64,000 bases of DNA from Enterobacter ludwigii (GCA_900068845.1 CEFQ01000010.1:24051-88050); one strand, 5' to 3'. Counted from the stretch's first letter, positions 21,604 to 30,985 are shown. Notes: a model not told the origin generated them from the letters alone. Numbers and translations: made by a program.

Positions 21604-21754
21604 AGCCCCCGTCGTCATCGACTCAGCCTGTACCCTGTTTTCCCCGATTTATACCCACGGCAATGACGCCGCGCGCATGGACGTTCGCACCGTGCGCGCC
21701 ATCAACAATCACAACGATCTTTGGGATCAGCACTGCGGTCAACCGGCCCAGTAA
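21524..21754 (+). CDS. Outer-membrane spanin-like lipoprotein (Rz1/LysC type)
   Basis: 76 residues from GTG 21524, selected because GAGGAGG (21511-21517) is six bases upstream; an earlier in-frame GTG at 21509 lacks this site. A lipoprotein signal ends in LLVTSC. The mature part has the pattern C-T-L-F-S-P-I ... T-V-R-A-I-N-N-H-N-D-L-W-D-Q-H-C, which resembles phage P2 LysC o-spanins. It begins inside the i-spanin gene in the +1 frame and overlaps it by 80 bases, an arrangement characteristic of spanin pairs. Confidence 0.8.
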   Translation: MWKPATLILMTLLLVTSCSSRNTTSPEAPVVIDSACTLFSPIYTHGNDAARMDVRTVRAINNHNDLWDQHCGQPAQ

Positions 21755-21805
21755 CGCTGCTCTCACGCATTTGCATTACCTACCCGAAAAGCCGAGGAGG
21801 CTATA

Positions 21806-23551
21806 ATGATCGAAGTTAACTCTTATGCAGAACTGCGTACCACCGTACCGGCCAAAAACGGCGATCTGGCATTCTTACGTCGCTACAACGCTGACTCCAC
21901 CTTCCACGGCGGCGGTGATTTTACCGGCTTTATCGGTACCACGACCGCGGTAGAAGATGGCGGTACGCTGGTGATCGGTAACGGTTTTTACTGGAAACGT
22001 GTGATTAACGATCCAAAGGACATCAACCTTTATCACTTCGGTGCTAAAGGCGATGGTTACGCCAACGATACGGAGGCGTTCAACCGTATGCTGGCATGGA
22101 CGCAAAGCTACTCCGGTAACATTACCGCGTTACCGGTGCGTTTCCCTGGCGGTAAATTCCTGATCAGCCCGATCGACATCAGCGGTACCGAGCGCGCCTT
22201 TTTTGGCTTGCAAGGTGATGATGTCGAACTGGGTTCGCTGCCGCGTACCACCATCATTTCCGACAAAAGTGCCAACACGGTATTCAAGGTGAAGGCGCGT
22301 CGTACCTCAATCAGAGGGATCGCGTGGAATGGCCAGGCATCAGCGGATATCACCACCAACAAAAGCACTATCACCTCCGATATGTGCAGCAACGTGCAGC
22401 CCTTCTTCGAAAACACCTGTATCGAAGGCACCACCGTCAATATCTACTGTTTCCGCGCGCAGAATAACGGCGGTACGGTGATCAAAGTGTTGGATACCCT
22501 CGACAGTAAATTCGACCAGATTTACACCCTGTATACCTACGGACGCGTGTTTGATGTTGGCTGGTCGAACTCGCCGAAAGGCGCCTGGGATCACTCCACC
22601 GCCATTGAGCTGTGTAACTGTAACTTCCAGACCGGTTACGGTGACGCCACACTCTACATGCCGCGTGTGACGCAGGGGATTATCCGCAACGTGTGGATTG
22701 AGCACACGCGCAATCCGGGCGACCTGTCGGATGGCGGCTGGACGGTGGATACGCTGAATATTGAAGATTGCGGTACGCCGTTGAATCTCAACAATGCACG
22801 CGTGGTGATCCGTCAGCTCAACCTGCAGTCTGGCGCCAAACTGAGTCTTGATGCAGCTGCTGGGCGCTGGTTATCCACCTTTGAATACGGTTATCGCCGC
22901 GACGAGAACTACGGCACCTTTATGACCGGGTCGCTACGCGCGGGCTATTTTAGCGGCTACAAAATTACCAATAATACTGAAACCGATAACTGGTATCGCG
23001 TCGGGCAGTTGTTCTTCCCGAACGCCAACCAGCAGTGGGTGATGGAGTTTATTGGTAAGGCGGATGCCACACAGCCAACCGGCACCGCTGGCTCACCGGT
23101 CAATGTGGCGGCGACCGGTAAAACCTGGGTCAACCTGCAGCGTCTGGAAACGGTATGGGCGGATGCTTATCACATGGGGCAGCCAGCGGTGCTGGATATC
23201 CGCTACAGCCGCGTGGGGACCACTTATGCGGCGGTGTGGGTAAAACTGCGCGCCAACAGTGGTGACACCATGATGAACCTGAAATGCACCGGTCCAACGC
23301 GTTTCGATACCGGTTCTTGCTCGCTGTTCCAGCAGGACTTCTCTGTGGTGACCGATACCACCAAACTGGGCGGTTTCAAACCGGCGGCGCGCTTCGGGCT
23401 GCATAACGGTTTGGCCGGTATTGGTGCCAACGAGAAAGGGGTGCTCACCGTCGCGACGGCGGCCGGCACACCGACCAACAAAACCGCGCCTACGGGCTTT
23501 GTGCTGGTCAACATTAACGGTGTCGATCGTAAACTTCCTTATTACGATTGA
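21806..23551 (+). CDS. Tailspike-like beta-helix protein, putative polysaccharide depolymerase
   Basis: 581 residues; GAGGAGG precedes ATG 21806. After a roughly 70-residue N-terminal part comes the pectate-lyase-3 entry motif (LYHFGAKGDGYANDTEAFNRML, about 75-96), then a long stretch of short beta-rich repeats and a C-terminal domain ending VNINGVDRKLPYYD, seen in phage tailspike glycanases. Pantoea stewartii WceF is a chromosomal protein with a tailspike-like fold acting on exopolysaccharide, a possible functional parallel. There is no signal peptide or transmembrane segment. It is the last gene of the lysis operon, with no tail baseplate gene to attach to. The substrate is unknown. Confidence 0.82.
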   Translation: MIEVNSYAELRTTVPAKNGDLAFLRRYNADSTFHGGGDFTGFIGTTTAVEDGGTLVIGNGFYWKRVINDPKDINLYHFGAKGDGYANDTEAFNRMLAWTQSYSGNITALPVRFPGGKFLISPIDISGTERAFFGLQGDDVELGSLPRTTIISDKSANTVFKVKARRTSIRGIAWNGQASADITTNKSTITSDMCSNVQPFFENTCIEGTTVNIYCFRAQNNGGTVIKVLDTLDSKFDQIYTLYTYGRVFDVGWSNSPKGAWDHSTAIELCNCNFQTGYGDATLYMPRVTQGIIRNVWIEHTRNPGDLSDGGWTVDTLNIEDCGTPLNLNNARVVIRQLNLQSGAKLSLDAAAGRWLSTFEYGYRRDENYGTFMTGSLRAGYFSGYKITNNTETDNWYRVGQLFFPNANQQWVMEFIGKADATQPTGTAGSPVNVAATGKTWVNLQRLETVWADAYHMGQPAVLDIRYSRVGTTYAAVWVKLRANSGDTMMNLKCTGPTRFDTGSCSLFQQDFSVVTDTTKLGGFKPAARFGLHNGLAGIGANEKGVLTVATAAGTPTNKTAPTGFVLVNINGVDRKLPYYD

Positions 23552-23567
23552 GGTCCAGCACCTTTTT

Positions 23568-23596
23568 GGCGAGGCCTTTGGCCTCGCCTTTTTTTG
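23568..23596 (+). terminator. Rho-independent terminator of the lysis/tailspike operon
   Basis: Perfect nine-base stem GGCGAGGCC/GGCCTCGCC with a TTT loop and seven T residues, 16 bp after the tailspike stop. Confidence 0.95.
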
Positions 23597-23664
23597 TTTG
23601 TGGGATAGGTGTTTATTGGTTTTATGCCGATCTCTTATACGCTGTAATTAATGCTCGCACATTC

Positions 23665-23706
23665 CGTAGCGGCGCGATTTATCGCGCAATAAATTGCGCC
23701 GCTACG
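23665..23706. repeat. REP-like palindrome, family A copy 2
   Basis: CGTAGCGGCGCGATTTAT facing ATAAATTGCGCCGCTACG almost back to back, a near-perfect 42-bp inverted repeat just beyond the lysis module. Confidence 0.88.
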
Positions 23707-23744
23707 ATGCCTGCACCCTGTGATATTAGCGACCTCCCGGCAAA

Positions 23745-24815
23745 TCACCCTTTCGGGAAAATCCACACATGGTTTTCCGGCAACGCCAGATGGCAATGTT
23801 GCGGATCACGCACGTCGCTGCCGTAGGCGCGAATCACAAAATCATCACCCACGGTGCGGAACAAGTATTCCCAGCGGTCGCCAAGGTACATGCTGGTGAG
23901 TAGCGGCAGTTCCAGCTGGTTTTCGCCCGGCGCATCGACCACGTTTACACGTTCGACGCGAATCACCGCCGTGGCTTCCTGGCCGTTTTGCACGCCTTCG
24001 CCTGCCCGTCCCCATAACGCCCAGCCTTTGCCCTCAATACGCGCTTTGCCGTCGCGCAGCTCGGTGATTTTACCGTGCAATCGGTTGTTGCTGCCCATGA
24101 ACTCGGCGGTAAACAGGGTTTTCGGCGAGCCGTACATCTCTTGCGGCGTGCCTTGCTGTTCGATTTTGCCGTTATTGAGCAGCAAAATGCGGTCGGAAAT
24201 CGCCATCGCCTCATTTTGGTCGTGCGTTACCATCAGCGCGGATAAGCCTAACTTGATAATCAGCTCACGCAGGAACACGCGCGCCTCTTCGCGCAGTTTG
24301 GCATCCAGATTCGATAACGGTTCATCAAGCAAGATCACCGGCGGGTTATAAACCAGCGCACGACCAATTGCCACGCGCTGCTGCTGTCCGCCGGAAAGCT
24401 GGTGCGGATGACGCTTGCCGAGATGACCCAAACCTAACTGCACCAACACATCTTGTACGCGTTGGGTGATCTCCGCAGAGGGCACTTTGCGCAGCTTTAA
24501 TGGATAAGCCACATTCTCAAACACGGTTTTGTGCGGCCACAGCGCATAGGACTGGAACACCAATCCCAGATTACGTTCTTCCGCTGGAATCTCACTGCGC
24601 GGCGTACCCGCGTACACCGTGTTGCTGCCAATCACGATGGTGCCCTGAGTCGGTTTCTCCAGCCCGGCGACCGCACGCAGCAGCGTGGTTTTACCGCTGC
24701 CGGACGGGCCAAGCAGAGAAACCACTTCGCCTCGCTGCAAATTCATCGACACGCCTTTCAGCACCGGGTTGTCGCCATAAGTTAAGTGCAGATTTTCCAC
24801 CGATAATTCAATCAT
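23745..24815 (-). CDS. ABC transporter ATPase, FbpC/AfuC type
   Basis: 356 residues from ATG 24815. Walker A GPSGSGKTT, signature LSGGQQQRVAIGRAL, Walker B VILLDEPLSNLD and switch His in MVTHDQNEAM are all present, followed by a TOBE-like C-terminal domain (from about 240). It energises the importer formed with the next two genes. The start overlaps the permease stop by eight bases and GGAG lies upstream. The open frame extends to 24902 but that part lies within the permease gene and is not family-like. Confidence 0.93.
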   Translation of the reverse strand: MIELSVENLHLTYGDNPVLKGVSMNLQRGEVVSLLGPSGSGKTTLLRAVAGLEKPTQGTIVIGSNTVYAGTPRSEIPAEERNLGLVFQSYALWPHKTVFENVAYPLKLRKVPSAEITQRVQDVLVQLGLGHLGKRHPHQLSGGQQQRVAIGRALVYNPPVILLDEPLSNLDAKLREEARVFLRELIIKLGLSALMVTHDQNEAMAISDRILLLNNGKIEQQGTPQEMYGSPKTLFTAEFMGSNNRLHGKITELRDGKARIEGKGWALWGRAGEGVQNGQEATAVIRVERVNVVDAPGENQLELPLLTSMYLGDRWEYLFRTVGDDFVIRAYGSDVRDPQHCHLALPENHVWIFPKG

Positions 24816-26577
24816 GTAATTTGACTCCAAATCGCAGGGCAATACCCAAACCGACGACGACCAGCAGGATGTTAATAAAGGAGAGTGCGGCAACAATATC
24901 AATCGCGCCCGCCGCCCACAGGGAAACCAGCATGGAGCCGATGGTTTCCGTACCGGGCGACAGCAGATACACGCCGGTGGAATATTCGCGCTCGAAAATC
25001 AGGAACATCAGCAGCCATGAGCCAATCAGGCCGTAACGGGATAATGGAATGGTAACGTGACGCGTAATTTGTCCACGCGTGGCGCCGGTGCTACGCGCCG
25101 CTTCTTCCAGTTCCGGCCCTACTTGCAAGAGCGTTGAGGAGATCAAGCGCAGGCCATAGGCCATCCACACCACCGTATACGCCAGCCAGACGCTGAAGAT
25201 GGTGCTGCGCAGCGAACGCAGCCAGACGACCAGGTTATCGCGCAGCCACTGCGACCAGGCGAAATCGGAGAGCCAGCCCGATTTGAGTGCGTTATCCAGC
25301 CACATCGGCAGGAACAGGAATACCCAAAGAAACGCCAGACCGGCCAGCAAGCCCGGTACCGCACGCGGCACTAATACGCTGTAGTCGAGGAAGCGCGTAG
25401 TGTTATCCGGTTTACGGTGCATGGCGATGCCGATAAACAGATAACACACCACCGCCAACGCGCCGCCGATCACGCCAATCGCCATCGAGTTGACGATAGC
25501 GCGCAGCAGGTTGGGCTGCGCCCAGATGGTCTGGAAGGTTTTGATCGACAACTCATCCCACAGTGAGACACCAACGCCCCAGTTAGAGATGAACGCGCGC
25601 AGCACCACGCCCAGCAGCGGCACGCCAATGGTCACCGTCAGCCAGAACGCCACCACGGCACCGGCCACCCAGCGCCATTTGCCCAGCGGCAACGCACGCG
25701 CCTGCGAGGCTTTGCCTTTTACCGTGACAAAGCGGTTGGCTGTACGCATCAGACGGCGTTGCAGCATGACTAACGGAATGGTGATACAAATCAGTACCAC
25801 GGCCACCGCAGCCATCAGGTGATAGGACGGCGTGCCGAGCTTATTCGTTAACTGATAGAGATAGGTGGCCAGCACCATGTTGCCTTCGGGATCGCCCAGC
25901 ACCAGCATCAGGCCGAACACTTCCAGCCCGAGGAAGAACAGCAGCACGGTGGCATACAGCATCGAAGGACGTACCATCGGCAAGCTCACCGACGTCATCA
26001 CCTGCAACGGTGAGGCACCGGCAATACGCGCCGCTTCTTCCACATCCGATCCTACGCTGCGCAGGGCCGATGAAATATACAGATAGGCGTGCGGTACGTG
26101 CGTCAGACCAGCAATCACCACGATGCTCGACATGTCGTAGATATTCCACGGCACAAACCCGAGCAGTGATTGCGCCCACAGCGAGAAGAATCCCACTGGA
26201 CCGGCGGCCACCACATAACCAAATCCCAGCACCATCGGCGAGACAAAAATGGGCACGAGGATCAGCGGCTCAATAAGGCGTCTGCCCGGTAGATCGGTAC
26301 GCACCATTAAGAACGCCAGAATGCCGCCCAGCGGAATGGCGATGATCACCAACCCGAAGGCGAGAATAAATCCGCTGCGCAACGCTTTATAGAAATCGGG
26401 ATCGGTGAAAATAAATTCAAACGATTCCAGGCTCCACGCTTTCGACGGCGCAAAGAATGGCGCGGATAAGAAACTTTGAATAACAATAAACGACAGCGGA
26501 ATGTAGATAACCAGCGTGGTTATCAGCACCACAATGCCGCGCGGCAGGCTTTGCCACTTTCTCTGCAATGCACGCAT
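24808..26577 (-). CDS. Fused ABC permease, FbpB/AfuB type
   Basis: 589 residues with about 12 transmembrane segments, formed of two binding-protein-dependent permease domains in tandem. Both EAA loops are visible: EEAARIAGASPLQVMTSVSLPM and EEAARSTGATRGQITRHVTIPL. Such fused permeases are typical of ferric-iron, AfuB hexose-phosphate and related importers. It is preceded by the binding protein gene with a 73-bp gap and overlaps the ATPase gene. Confidence 0.93.
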   Translation of the reverse strand: MRALQRKWQSLPRGIVVLITTLVIYIPLSFIVIQSFLSAPFFAPSKAWSLESFEFIFTDPDFYKALRSGFILAFGLVIIAIPLGGILAFLMVRTDLPGRRLIEPLILVPIFVSPMVLGFGYVVAAGPVGFFSLWAQSLLGFVPWNIYDMSSIVVIAGLTHVPHAYLYISSALRSVGSDVEEAARIAGASPLQVMTSVSLPMVRPSMLYATVLLFFLGLEVFGLMLVLGDPEGNMVLATYLYQLTNKLGTPSYHLMAAVAVVLICITIPLVMLQRRLMRTANRFVTVKGKASQARALPLGKWRWVAGAVVAFWLTVTIGVPLLGVVLRAFISNWGVGVSLWDELSIKTFQTIWAQPNLLRAIVNSMAIGVIGGALAVVCYLFIGIAMHRKPDNTTRFLDYSVLVPRAVPGLLAGLAFLWVFLFLPMWLDNALKSGWLSDFAWSQWLRDNLVVWLRSLRSTIFSVWLAYTVVWMAYGLRLISSTLLQVGPELEEAARSTGATRGQITRHVTIPLSRYGLIGSWLLMFLIFEREYSTGVYLLSPGTETIGSMLVSLWAAGAIDIVAALSFINILLVVVGLGIALRFGVKLHD

Positions 26578-26650
26578 ATTGAGACCCTGAATGGCGAATC
26601 AGATAACAGAAAGAGAAGCGCGCCGCAGTAGACGCGCTGCAGTAATGCCG

Positions 26651-27739
26651 TTATTTACCGGCGGCTGTGCGCCACTGTTTGATGTAATCCAGACGTTTTT
26701 TCGGTTGCAGATATTCCAGCAGGCTTTCATCAACCGGGATCGGTTTCAGCGCGGTGCCTAACATTTTGGTCATGCCATCAATGTCGTTTTTGCCTTCAAT
26801 ATCATTGCGCAGGGAAGGGATGTCGGCCTGATTGGCCAGAATGCTTTGCCCTTTTTCAGACAGCACATAATCCAGCCACAGTTTTGCTGCATTGCTGTTA
26901 CTGGCTTGCTGGCTGATGAACGAGACGCGAGACAGCACCAGCGTGTAATCCTTCGGATAAGAGATGCCCAGCGATGGATCGGTTTTTGCGCGGGCTTCGG
27001 CATAGGAACCGAGGATGTTGAAGCCGATCAGGTTTTCGCCGGACGACACCCTTTCCATCATGGTGCCAGTGGATGACTGCACGGCTAAACCGCCTTTCGC
27101 CACGTCAGCCAGCGTTTTGAAGTAGTTGGGATCGGCTTTGGCATCCTGCACCGAGAGCATGAAGCCGAGGCCTGATTTCTCAATATCGTAGGTGGTGACT
27201 TTGCTCTTGAATTTGTCGGTCTGGCTGGCGATCAGCTTGGCCAGTGCGGTGTGCGAATCGGGTACGTCAGCGGCGGGTATCAGGCGTTTGTTATAGATGA
27301 ACACCACCGGTTCGTAGGTGGTGCCATAGGCTTTGTTGTTCCACACCGCCCACTTCGGCAGTTGCGCCAGTTCGGGAGATTTATATTCCTGCGCGTAGTC
27401 GGTCGCCAGCTTCAGGCCGGTATCCATGGAGGAGCTCCAGACTACATCACCGCTGGTGCCGCCCGAGGCTTGTTCACTGATAAAACGGTTGTACAGCTCG
27501 GTGCTGTTCATATCGTTATATTCAACTTTGATGCCGGGATACGTGGTTTCGAAGCCCTTAATCAGCGGCCCGGCGGCTTTGGTGTCGGTGGTGGAATAGA
27601 TCACCACTTTGCCTTCCTTGGTCGCGGCATCAATAACACTTTGGTAATCCGCCGGATAACCCTGCGGCGGAGCGGAAAGGGCAGAACAAGAGATCAGTAC
27701 AGTCGCGGCAACCAGAGAGAGTGGGAATTTGTTCGACAT
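26651..27739 (-). CDS. ABC transporter substrate-binding protein, FbpA/AfuA type
   Basis: 362 residues from ATG 27739, chosen for AAGG upstream and because the signal peptide then starts at residue 1. The signal region has LISC, a possible lipobox, and also an ALSA signal peptidase I option, so lipoprotein or soluble periplasmic form is open. Mature motifs include VVIYSTTDTKAAGPLIKGFE and YNDMNSTELYNRFISEQ, which are like AfuA proteins. Family members bind ferric iron, hexose phosphates or phosphonates; I cannot assign the ligand. Expression is probably controlled by the two-component genes directly upstream. Confidence 0.87.
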   Translation of the reverse strand: MSNKFPLSLVAATVLISCSALSAPPQGYPADYQSVIDAATKEGKVVIYSTTDTKAAGPLIKGFETTYPGIKVEYNDMNSTELYNRFISEQASGGTSGDVVWSSSMDTGLKLATDYAQEYKSPELAQLPKWAVWNNKAYGTTYEPVVFIYNKRLIPAADVPDSHTALAKLIASQTDKFKSKVTTYDIEKSGLGFMLSVQDAKADPNYFKTLADVAKGGLAVQSSTGTMMERVSSGENLIGFNILGSYAEARAKTDPSLGISYPKDYTLVLSRVSFISQQASNSNAAKLWLDYVLSEKGQSILANQADIPSLRNDIEGKNDIDGMTKMLGTALKPIPVDESLLEYLQPKKRLDYIKQWRTAAGK

Positions 27740-27909
27740 TATAATTAACCTTTTAGTTACATTTGAGGAACTAATGGTCAACATAGCCGATCGCCTTTCC
27801 CACACAAGAGGTGACGGATTGTTATCTTCACGAAGTGTGATTGTTGGCGCTGTTTAGGCAATTAACACCATAAAAACCACAACAGGCGACGCGCAGCATT
27901 TGCGCGGGA

Positions 27910-28602
27910 TCACAGGATTTTGCGGTACAGCCGACGCGGATGGCCGATGTTACCGTACTGCATCTCAACGCCAATAAAGCCGATCTCCACACAATATTCC
28001 AGGTAACGGCGGCCGGTGGTTTTGCTGATGCCGACGTTTTCCACGACCTGTTCGACCGACCAACAGCGGTCTGGCGCAGCACTAAAAAACGCTTTCACCC
28101 GATCCAGCGTAATGGATTCAATCCCTTTACTGGACGGTGCCGAAGGCGCATCACTGGTCGGCAGATTGAACAGCATATCCAGCGCCTGCTGATCGACGTT
28201 CTTCATTTGGCGCATCGTCTGTACCAGCCGCATAAAGCGTTCCAGCGACGCGCGCAGGCGATGGAAAAACACCGGCTTCAGCAGATAGTCGAATGCGCCG
28301 CTGCGTATCGCGTGGCTACAGGTTTGCATGTCGCTGGCAGCGGTGATGAAAATCACCGAACACTCAAAACGCTTTAACAGCGGATCGTCAATCAATGTCA
28401 CGCCCTGACCATCCGGCAAAAAGTTGTCGAGCAGCAGCAGCCGTGGCTGATGCAATGCAATCAATTCACGCGCCTGCGCCAACGTGGCGGCAATGCCCAC
28501 CACGCGCAGATGGAAGTTCTGCTCAATATATTCACGGTGCAAATCGGCCAGATGCGGCTCATCTTCCACAATCACCACATCAAGTGGCTTAGCATTATTC
28601 AT
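27910..28602 (-). CDS. Response regulator, CitB/DcuR family
   Basis: 230 residues. Receiver domain with the phospho-acceptor Asp in LLLLDNFLPDGQG and the Lys in FDYLLKPVFFHRL, a linker, then a C-terminal HTH (WSVEQVVENVGISKTTGRRYLEYC). CitB-family regulators usually act on uptake genes for carboxylates; here the target is most likely the ABC operon 170 bp downstream on the same strand. Its start overlaps the kinase stop by eight bases. Confidence 0.9.
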   Translation of the reverse strand: MNNAKPLDVVIVEDEPHLADLHREYIEQNFHLRVVGIAATLAQARELIALHQPRLLLLDNFLPDGQGVTLIDDPLLKRFECSVIFITAASDMQTCSHAIRSGAFDYLLKPVFFHRLRASLERFMRLVQTMRQMKNVDQQALDMLFNLPTSDAPSAPSSKGIESITLDRVKAFFSAAPDRCWSVEQVVENVGISKTTGRRYLEYCVEIGFIGVEMQYGNIGHPRRLYRKIL

Positions 28603-30235
28603 GGGAAAGTCCTGTTAACGCGGCGGGCTGGAACGGAATAAACACCGAGAAGATAGTGCCCTGCGGCGAGTTGTCGCTGATCTCAATGCTGCCGCCCGCC
28701 TGCTGCACGTAACCCGCAGCCAGATAGAGACCGATGCCGTGTTCTGAACCGAGCATGTCGTCGTCGCTGGACGGCTTGCTGGTCACGCCTTGTTCAAACA
28801 GATTCGGTTTGATGCTGTCATCCACGCCGCAGCCCTGATCGGCCACTTCGATGAGCAGTTCCTGATTACGACCAGAAATATACACTTCAATAGGTGCCGC
28901 GGGCGTTCTGGCATTCAGCGTGGCGTCCACTGCATTATCCAGCAGATTGCCGATCACCGACATCAACGCCGTTTCGCTCAACGCAGCAGGAATGCGGCTC
29001 AGCTGGCAGGCCGGATCGAATTGCAGCTCAACGCCTTTTTCCCGTGCGCTAACATATTTCCCCAGCAGCAGCCCGCACAGCGCGGGCGAGGTGAAGCGCG
29101 CCGAGACAAAATCCAGCACCTGCTGCGCCCCGGCAGATTGGGCATGGATATAGCGCATCGCGTCATCGTAACGCTGCATCTGTAACAAACCGACCAGGGT
29201 GGCGGTCCAGTTCAACTGTTCATGGCGCATGATGCGCAAATTATCCGCATAGCGTTTAACCTGGCTCAGCTGGCTACTCAGCGTATTAATGTCGTTTTTA
29301 TCGCGGAAGCTGCAGACCCAGCCGCCGGGTTCGCCGGGTTCCAGCTCGATCGCCACCCGATTCGCGATCACTTGACGCTGATTGAGCACGGTGATGTGGT
29401 CGTGGGTTTTCACCTCATGCTGATTTAAAAACGCCGGATGGATCTGCAGGACAGCATCAAGCGGTTTCCCCAGCAGCTCACTTTCACTCTGCTGAATTTC
29501 CAGCAACTCTCTCGCCGCGCGGTTGATAAGAATCAGCTGCCGCTCCGCGTTTACCGCAAACACGCCTTCATACATCGCTTCCAGCAGCGCTTTTTGCTGC
29601 AGAACCAGCAGCGCGATATCTTTCGGCTCCAGCCAGAACATCTGTTTTTTCAGGTTGCGGCTAAATACCCAGGAGAAAATAAACAGCAGCAGCAACAGCG
29701 CCACGCCATACAAGCTGGCCTGCCACAGCAGGCTGACGTTGATATTGGCAATATAGGAGGTGAGATACCCCACCGAGACAATGCCAATCACCTGATGCTG
29801 CGCATCAACGATCGGCGCTTTGCTGCGAAGCGACACGCCGATGCCGCCTTTGCGCACGGAAATAATGGTTTTCCCCTGTAGCACTTCCGCATTGTCGCCG
29901 CCAATCATGGGTAAATTGAGGCGCTCCGGTGATTCCGAGTGATAGAGATGTTGTTCTTGCGTGTCACCAATCACGATGTAACTGGCATCGCTTTGATTGC
30001 GTAAGGGCTGAATCAGCGCGGCGATGCCGGCGATATCACGGCTCGCTACTTTCTCCGCCAGACCGGGCATCAGCGCAATCTCACTGGCCTGCACCCGCGC
30101 GCGCTGTCCCAGATCGTGATGCAACTGGCGGTCAATGAAATGAAACAAAATGGTGCCCAGCAAGGCGAGTAGCAGGCAGGAAAACAGCACCAGCGACAGG
30201 AAGAGTTTTACCTGGAAAGATAATCTGCGTTTCAT
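28595..30235 (-). CDS. Sensor histidine kinase, CitA/DcuS family
   Basis: 546 residues from ATG 30235. Transmembrane segment at about 9-31, periplasmic sensor (single Cache/PDC type, with the GIGVSLRSKAPIVDAQHQVIGIVSVGYLTSY end segment), second transmembrane helix at about 180-200, PAS domain (about 220-300), phospho-His in RIMRHEQLNW and an HATPase with NLLDNAVDA and GCGVDD. The periplasmic sensor should bind a small anion; in this family often citrate or a C4-dicarboxylate. Its association with an iron or sugar-phosphate type importer is unusual. It is translationally coupled to the regulator. Confidence 0.9.
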   Translation of the reverse strand: MKRRLSFQVKLFLSLVLFSCLLLALLGTILFHFIDRQLHHDLGQRARVQASEIALMPGLAEKVASRDIAGIAALIQPLRNQSDASYIVIGDTQEQHLYHSESPERLNLPMIGGDNAEVLQGKTIISVRKGGIGVSLRSKAPIVDAQHQVIGIVSVGYLTSYIANINVSLLWQASLYGVALLLLLFIFSWVFSRNLKKQMFWLEPKDIALLVLQQKALLEAMYEGVFAVNAERQLILINRAARELLEIQQSESELLGKPLDAVLQIHPAFLNQHEVKTHDHITVLNQRQVIANRVAIELEPGEPGGWVCSFRDKNDINTLSSQLSQVKRYADNLRIMRHEQLNWTATLVGLLQMQRYDDAMRYIHAQSAGAQQVLDFVSARFTSPALCGLLLGKYVSAREKGVELQFDPACQLSRIPAALSETALMSVIGNLLDNAVDATLNARTPAAPIEVYISGRNQELLIEVADQGCGVDDSIKPNLFEQGVTSKPSSDDDMLGSEHGIGLYLAAGYVQQAGGSIEISDNSPQGTIFSVFIPFQPAALTGLSHE

Positions 30236-30985
30236 ACAACCTGCAGTAAAGGAAAACTGGAGAGAGGCATGGCTGGAGACTAGCACGCGAAAATGCGGGC
30301 CGTGACAGCCTAACGCCAGAGTTGTGAGCTGGCTTCACTCTCAGCAAGGCTTAGACGCGGGTTTCTGTTGGCACGATGTCATCGATATTCCGATCTTATT
30401 CCTGGTATTCGCCTGCTGCGACGCTAATCAATGCACTAAAAACCTCTTCATCACGGCTAATCAATGCGCAGTTATTTAATCCATCCTTTCTCTGAGTAAA
30501 TTCCGGTTTGGCCTGGCAACCATTGACCTTATAACCCCGAGTGGTGAGAATGCTGGGAAAAGTTTTGAATTAGATCGCAAATTTTGGGCATAAAGCCTGT
30601 TGCAGTGCGACTGCGAGAGCCGCACTGAATTAACGCCACTTGCACTTATCGGACAGCCAAAGACGCGCCGGATTAATAAAAGTGCAGGGCATACAGCAAA
30701 TATCGTTAATGTCGTGACGTTCGTTGAGAAGGCCCGTCTTTTGATGCACCTTCTCAGCCCCGGTCGGCATGTCTTGTTTTCGGTAATGGGCGTGATAAAG
30801 ACGCCAGGTTTTTTTAACTCTCATTACTGAAAGATAAAAAATTTAATTTAAGTACGTCGTGAAAGCCGTGGTGACGGCATTGGCTCAATCACCCAAAGAA
30901 AAAAACGTAACTGGCTGAAAATTAACTGAACTCTTATGGGTGCAGCGCAGCCTCTTTACGCCTAAAAAGTGGATTTCTGCGTAGT
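30236..30985. other. 750-bp AT-rich intergenic region upstream of the polysaccharide operon
   Basis: Open frames here (for example 30600-30830) lack ribosome sites and have unprotein-like composition. The stretch is AT-rich and likely contains the promoters for the divergent kinase and polysaccharide genes; none is clear enough to place. No RNA gene is recognised. Confidence 0.5.

Noticed and set aside
18893..23596. Call the region an intact prophage
   Set aside because: No integrase, replication, packaging, head or tail assembly genes, and only eight genes between core loci.
30600..30830. Open frame in the gap before the polysaccharide operon
   Set aside because: No ribosome site, odd composition, and an equally long antisense frame at 30630-30824 indicates chance.
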